Shown: positions 46,722 through 46,921 of the stretch, piece after piece
Layout: the number at the start of each line of letters is the position of its first letter
Numbering within the stretch: the stretch's first letter is position 1
Assembly: GCA_038496445.1 (NCBI GenBank)
Contig: JALMLS010000603.1
Location: 1-46,921, forward strand
Reading direction: 5' to 3'
From: Trichosphaerium sp. ATCC 40318
Taxonomy: Eukaryota > Discosea > Flabellinia > Trichosidae
DNA: 46,921 bases
Notes under the pieces: generated by a model
Seen by the model: the letters and a program-made list of their open reading frames with translations, nothing else
Database searches by the model: none
What the model was told of the DNA's origin: nothing
Position numbers and translations under genes: made by a program

Positions 46722-46921
46722 TTACTCTGACAAGAACTCTCTAAGGTTTTCTTCGTCTGACAACTTATCTAAAACAAATGCTGTAGCATCGGCGCAATCT
46801 CTCAGTGCTAAAATTGTGAGTACAGAGCTGATACAAAGAAAAGCTCAATAATGTGTTACCGTTATGATCAGGATTAAGAATATCATCACAAGCAGCATGA
46901 TAACAAGGATCAAAAGGTGCA
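46722..46921 (-). CDS. M28-type aminopeptidase, C-terminal end (partial)
   Basis: The gene enters from the right edge. Its visible exons read APFDPCYHAACDDILNPDHN and, after a 50-nt intron, ALRDCADATAFVLDKL with the end NLREFLSE-stop at 46722-46724. The segment DPCYHxACD followed by an Asn and a short helix is the C-terminal signature of secreted M28 (aminopeptidase Y-like) zinc peptidases. The catalytic zinc ligands lie outside the window. Exon phases agree across the intron. It probably acts in the secretory or digestive pathway. Confidence 0.82.

Overview
This window is nuclear DNA of a eukaryote. It is AT-rich, and its genes are broken by many very short introns (mostly about 32-60 nt, GT-AG with a noticeable minority of GC-AG). 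It encodes plainly eukaryotic families: a GABA-B-like class C receptor, a MUS81 nuclease, a PARP-type ADP-ribosyltransferase with ankyrin repeats, F-box/LRR and MORN-type repeat proteins, and a piggyBac-like transposase. The very short introns, the mix of GPCRs with secreted hydrolases and lectins, and a Dictyostelium-type Cys-rich motif suggest a free-living protist, perhaps amoebozoan or a relative. The sequence alone does not fix the clade.

Layout. 1-1.3 kb: relics only. 1.3-11.9 kb: two tandem minus-strand paralogues (A and B) with one architecture: ankyrin repeats, a conserved linker, a UBR-box-like zinc finger, a PARP-type catalytic domain and a coiled-coil tail. Between them lies a decayed ART relic on the opposite strand. 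11.9-15.7 kb: gene-free, with a perfect 33-bp foldback and a Mutator-like MITE. 15.7-17.4 kb: a 5'-truncated secreted DNRLRE-like gene and an intact F-box-like/MORN gene. 17.4-25.5 kb: mostly non-coding, with a MORN pseudogene, a 240-bp duplicated block, an orphan ORF pair and a dispersed repeat. 25.5-28.8 kb: class C GPCR. 28.9-33 kb: three minus-strand genes (F-box/LRR; MUS81 with a C-terminal UBZ4 finger; a small R3H-like protein). 33.5-34.6 kb: a frameshifted MORN gene. 34.8-40.2 kb: a copy of the dispersed repeat split by an intron-rich piggyBac-like element; an unsplit copy of the repeat at 24.2 kb gives the empty site. 41.3-44.5 kb: secreted ricin-B-like lectin followed by a secreted clan GH-A glycosidase carrying an internal SUEL-type galactose-binding lectin domain. 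45.3-46.2 kb: a third MORN gene. 46.7 kb to the end: the 3' end of an M28-type aminopeptidase.

The standout is the ANK-UBR-box-ART gene pair. It resembles tankyrase in joining ankyrin repeats to a PARP fold, but adds a putative degron-reading finger. The ankyrin part of copy B is an almost homogeneous array of 12 exon-intron units. The catalytic exons and their introns are nearly identical between the copies, while the recognition modules differ. All coding models with introns were spliced by eye.
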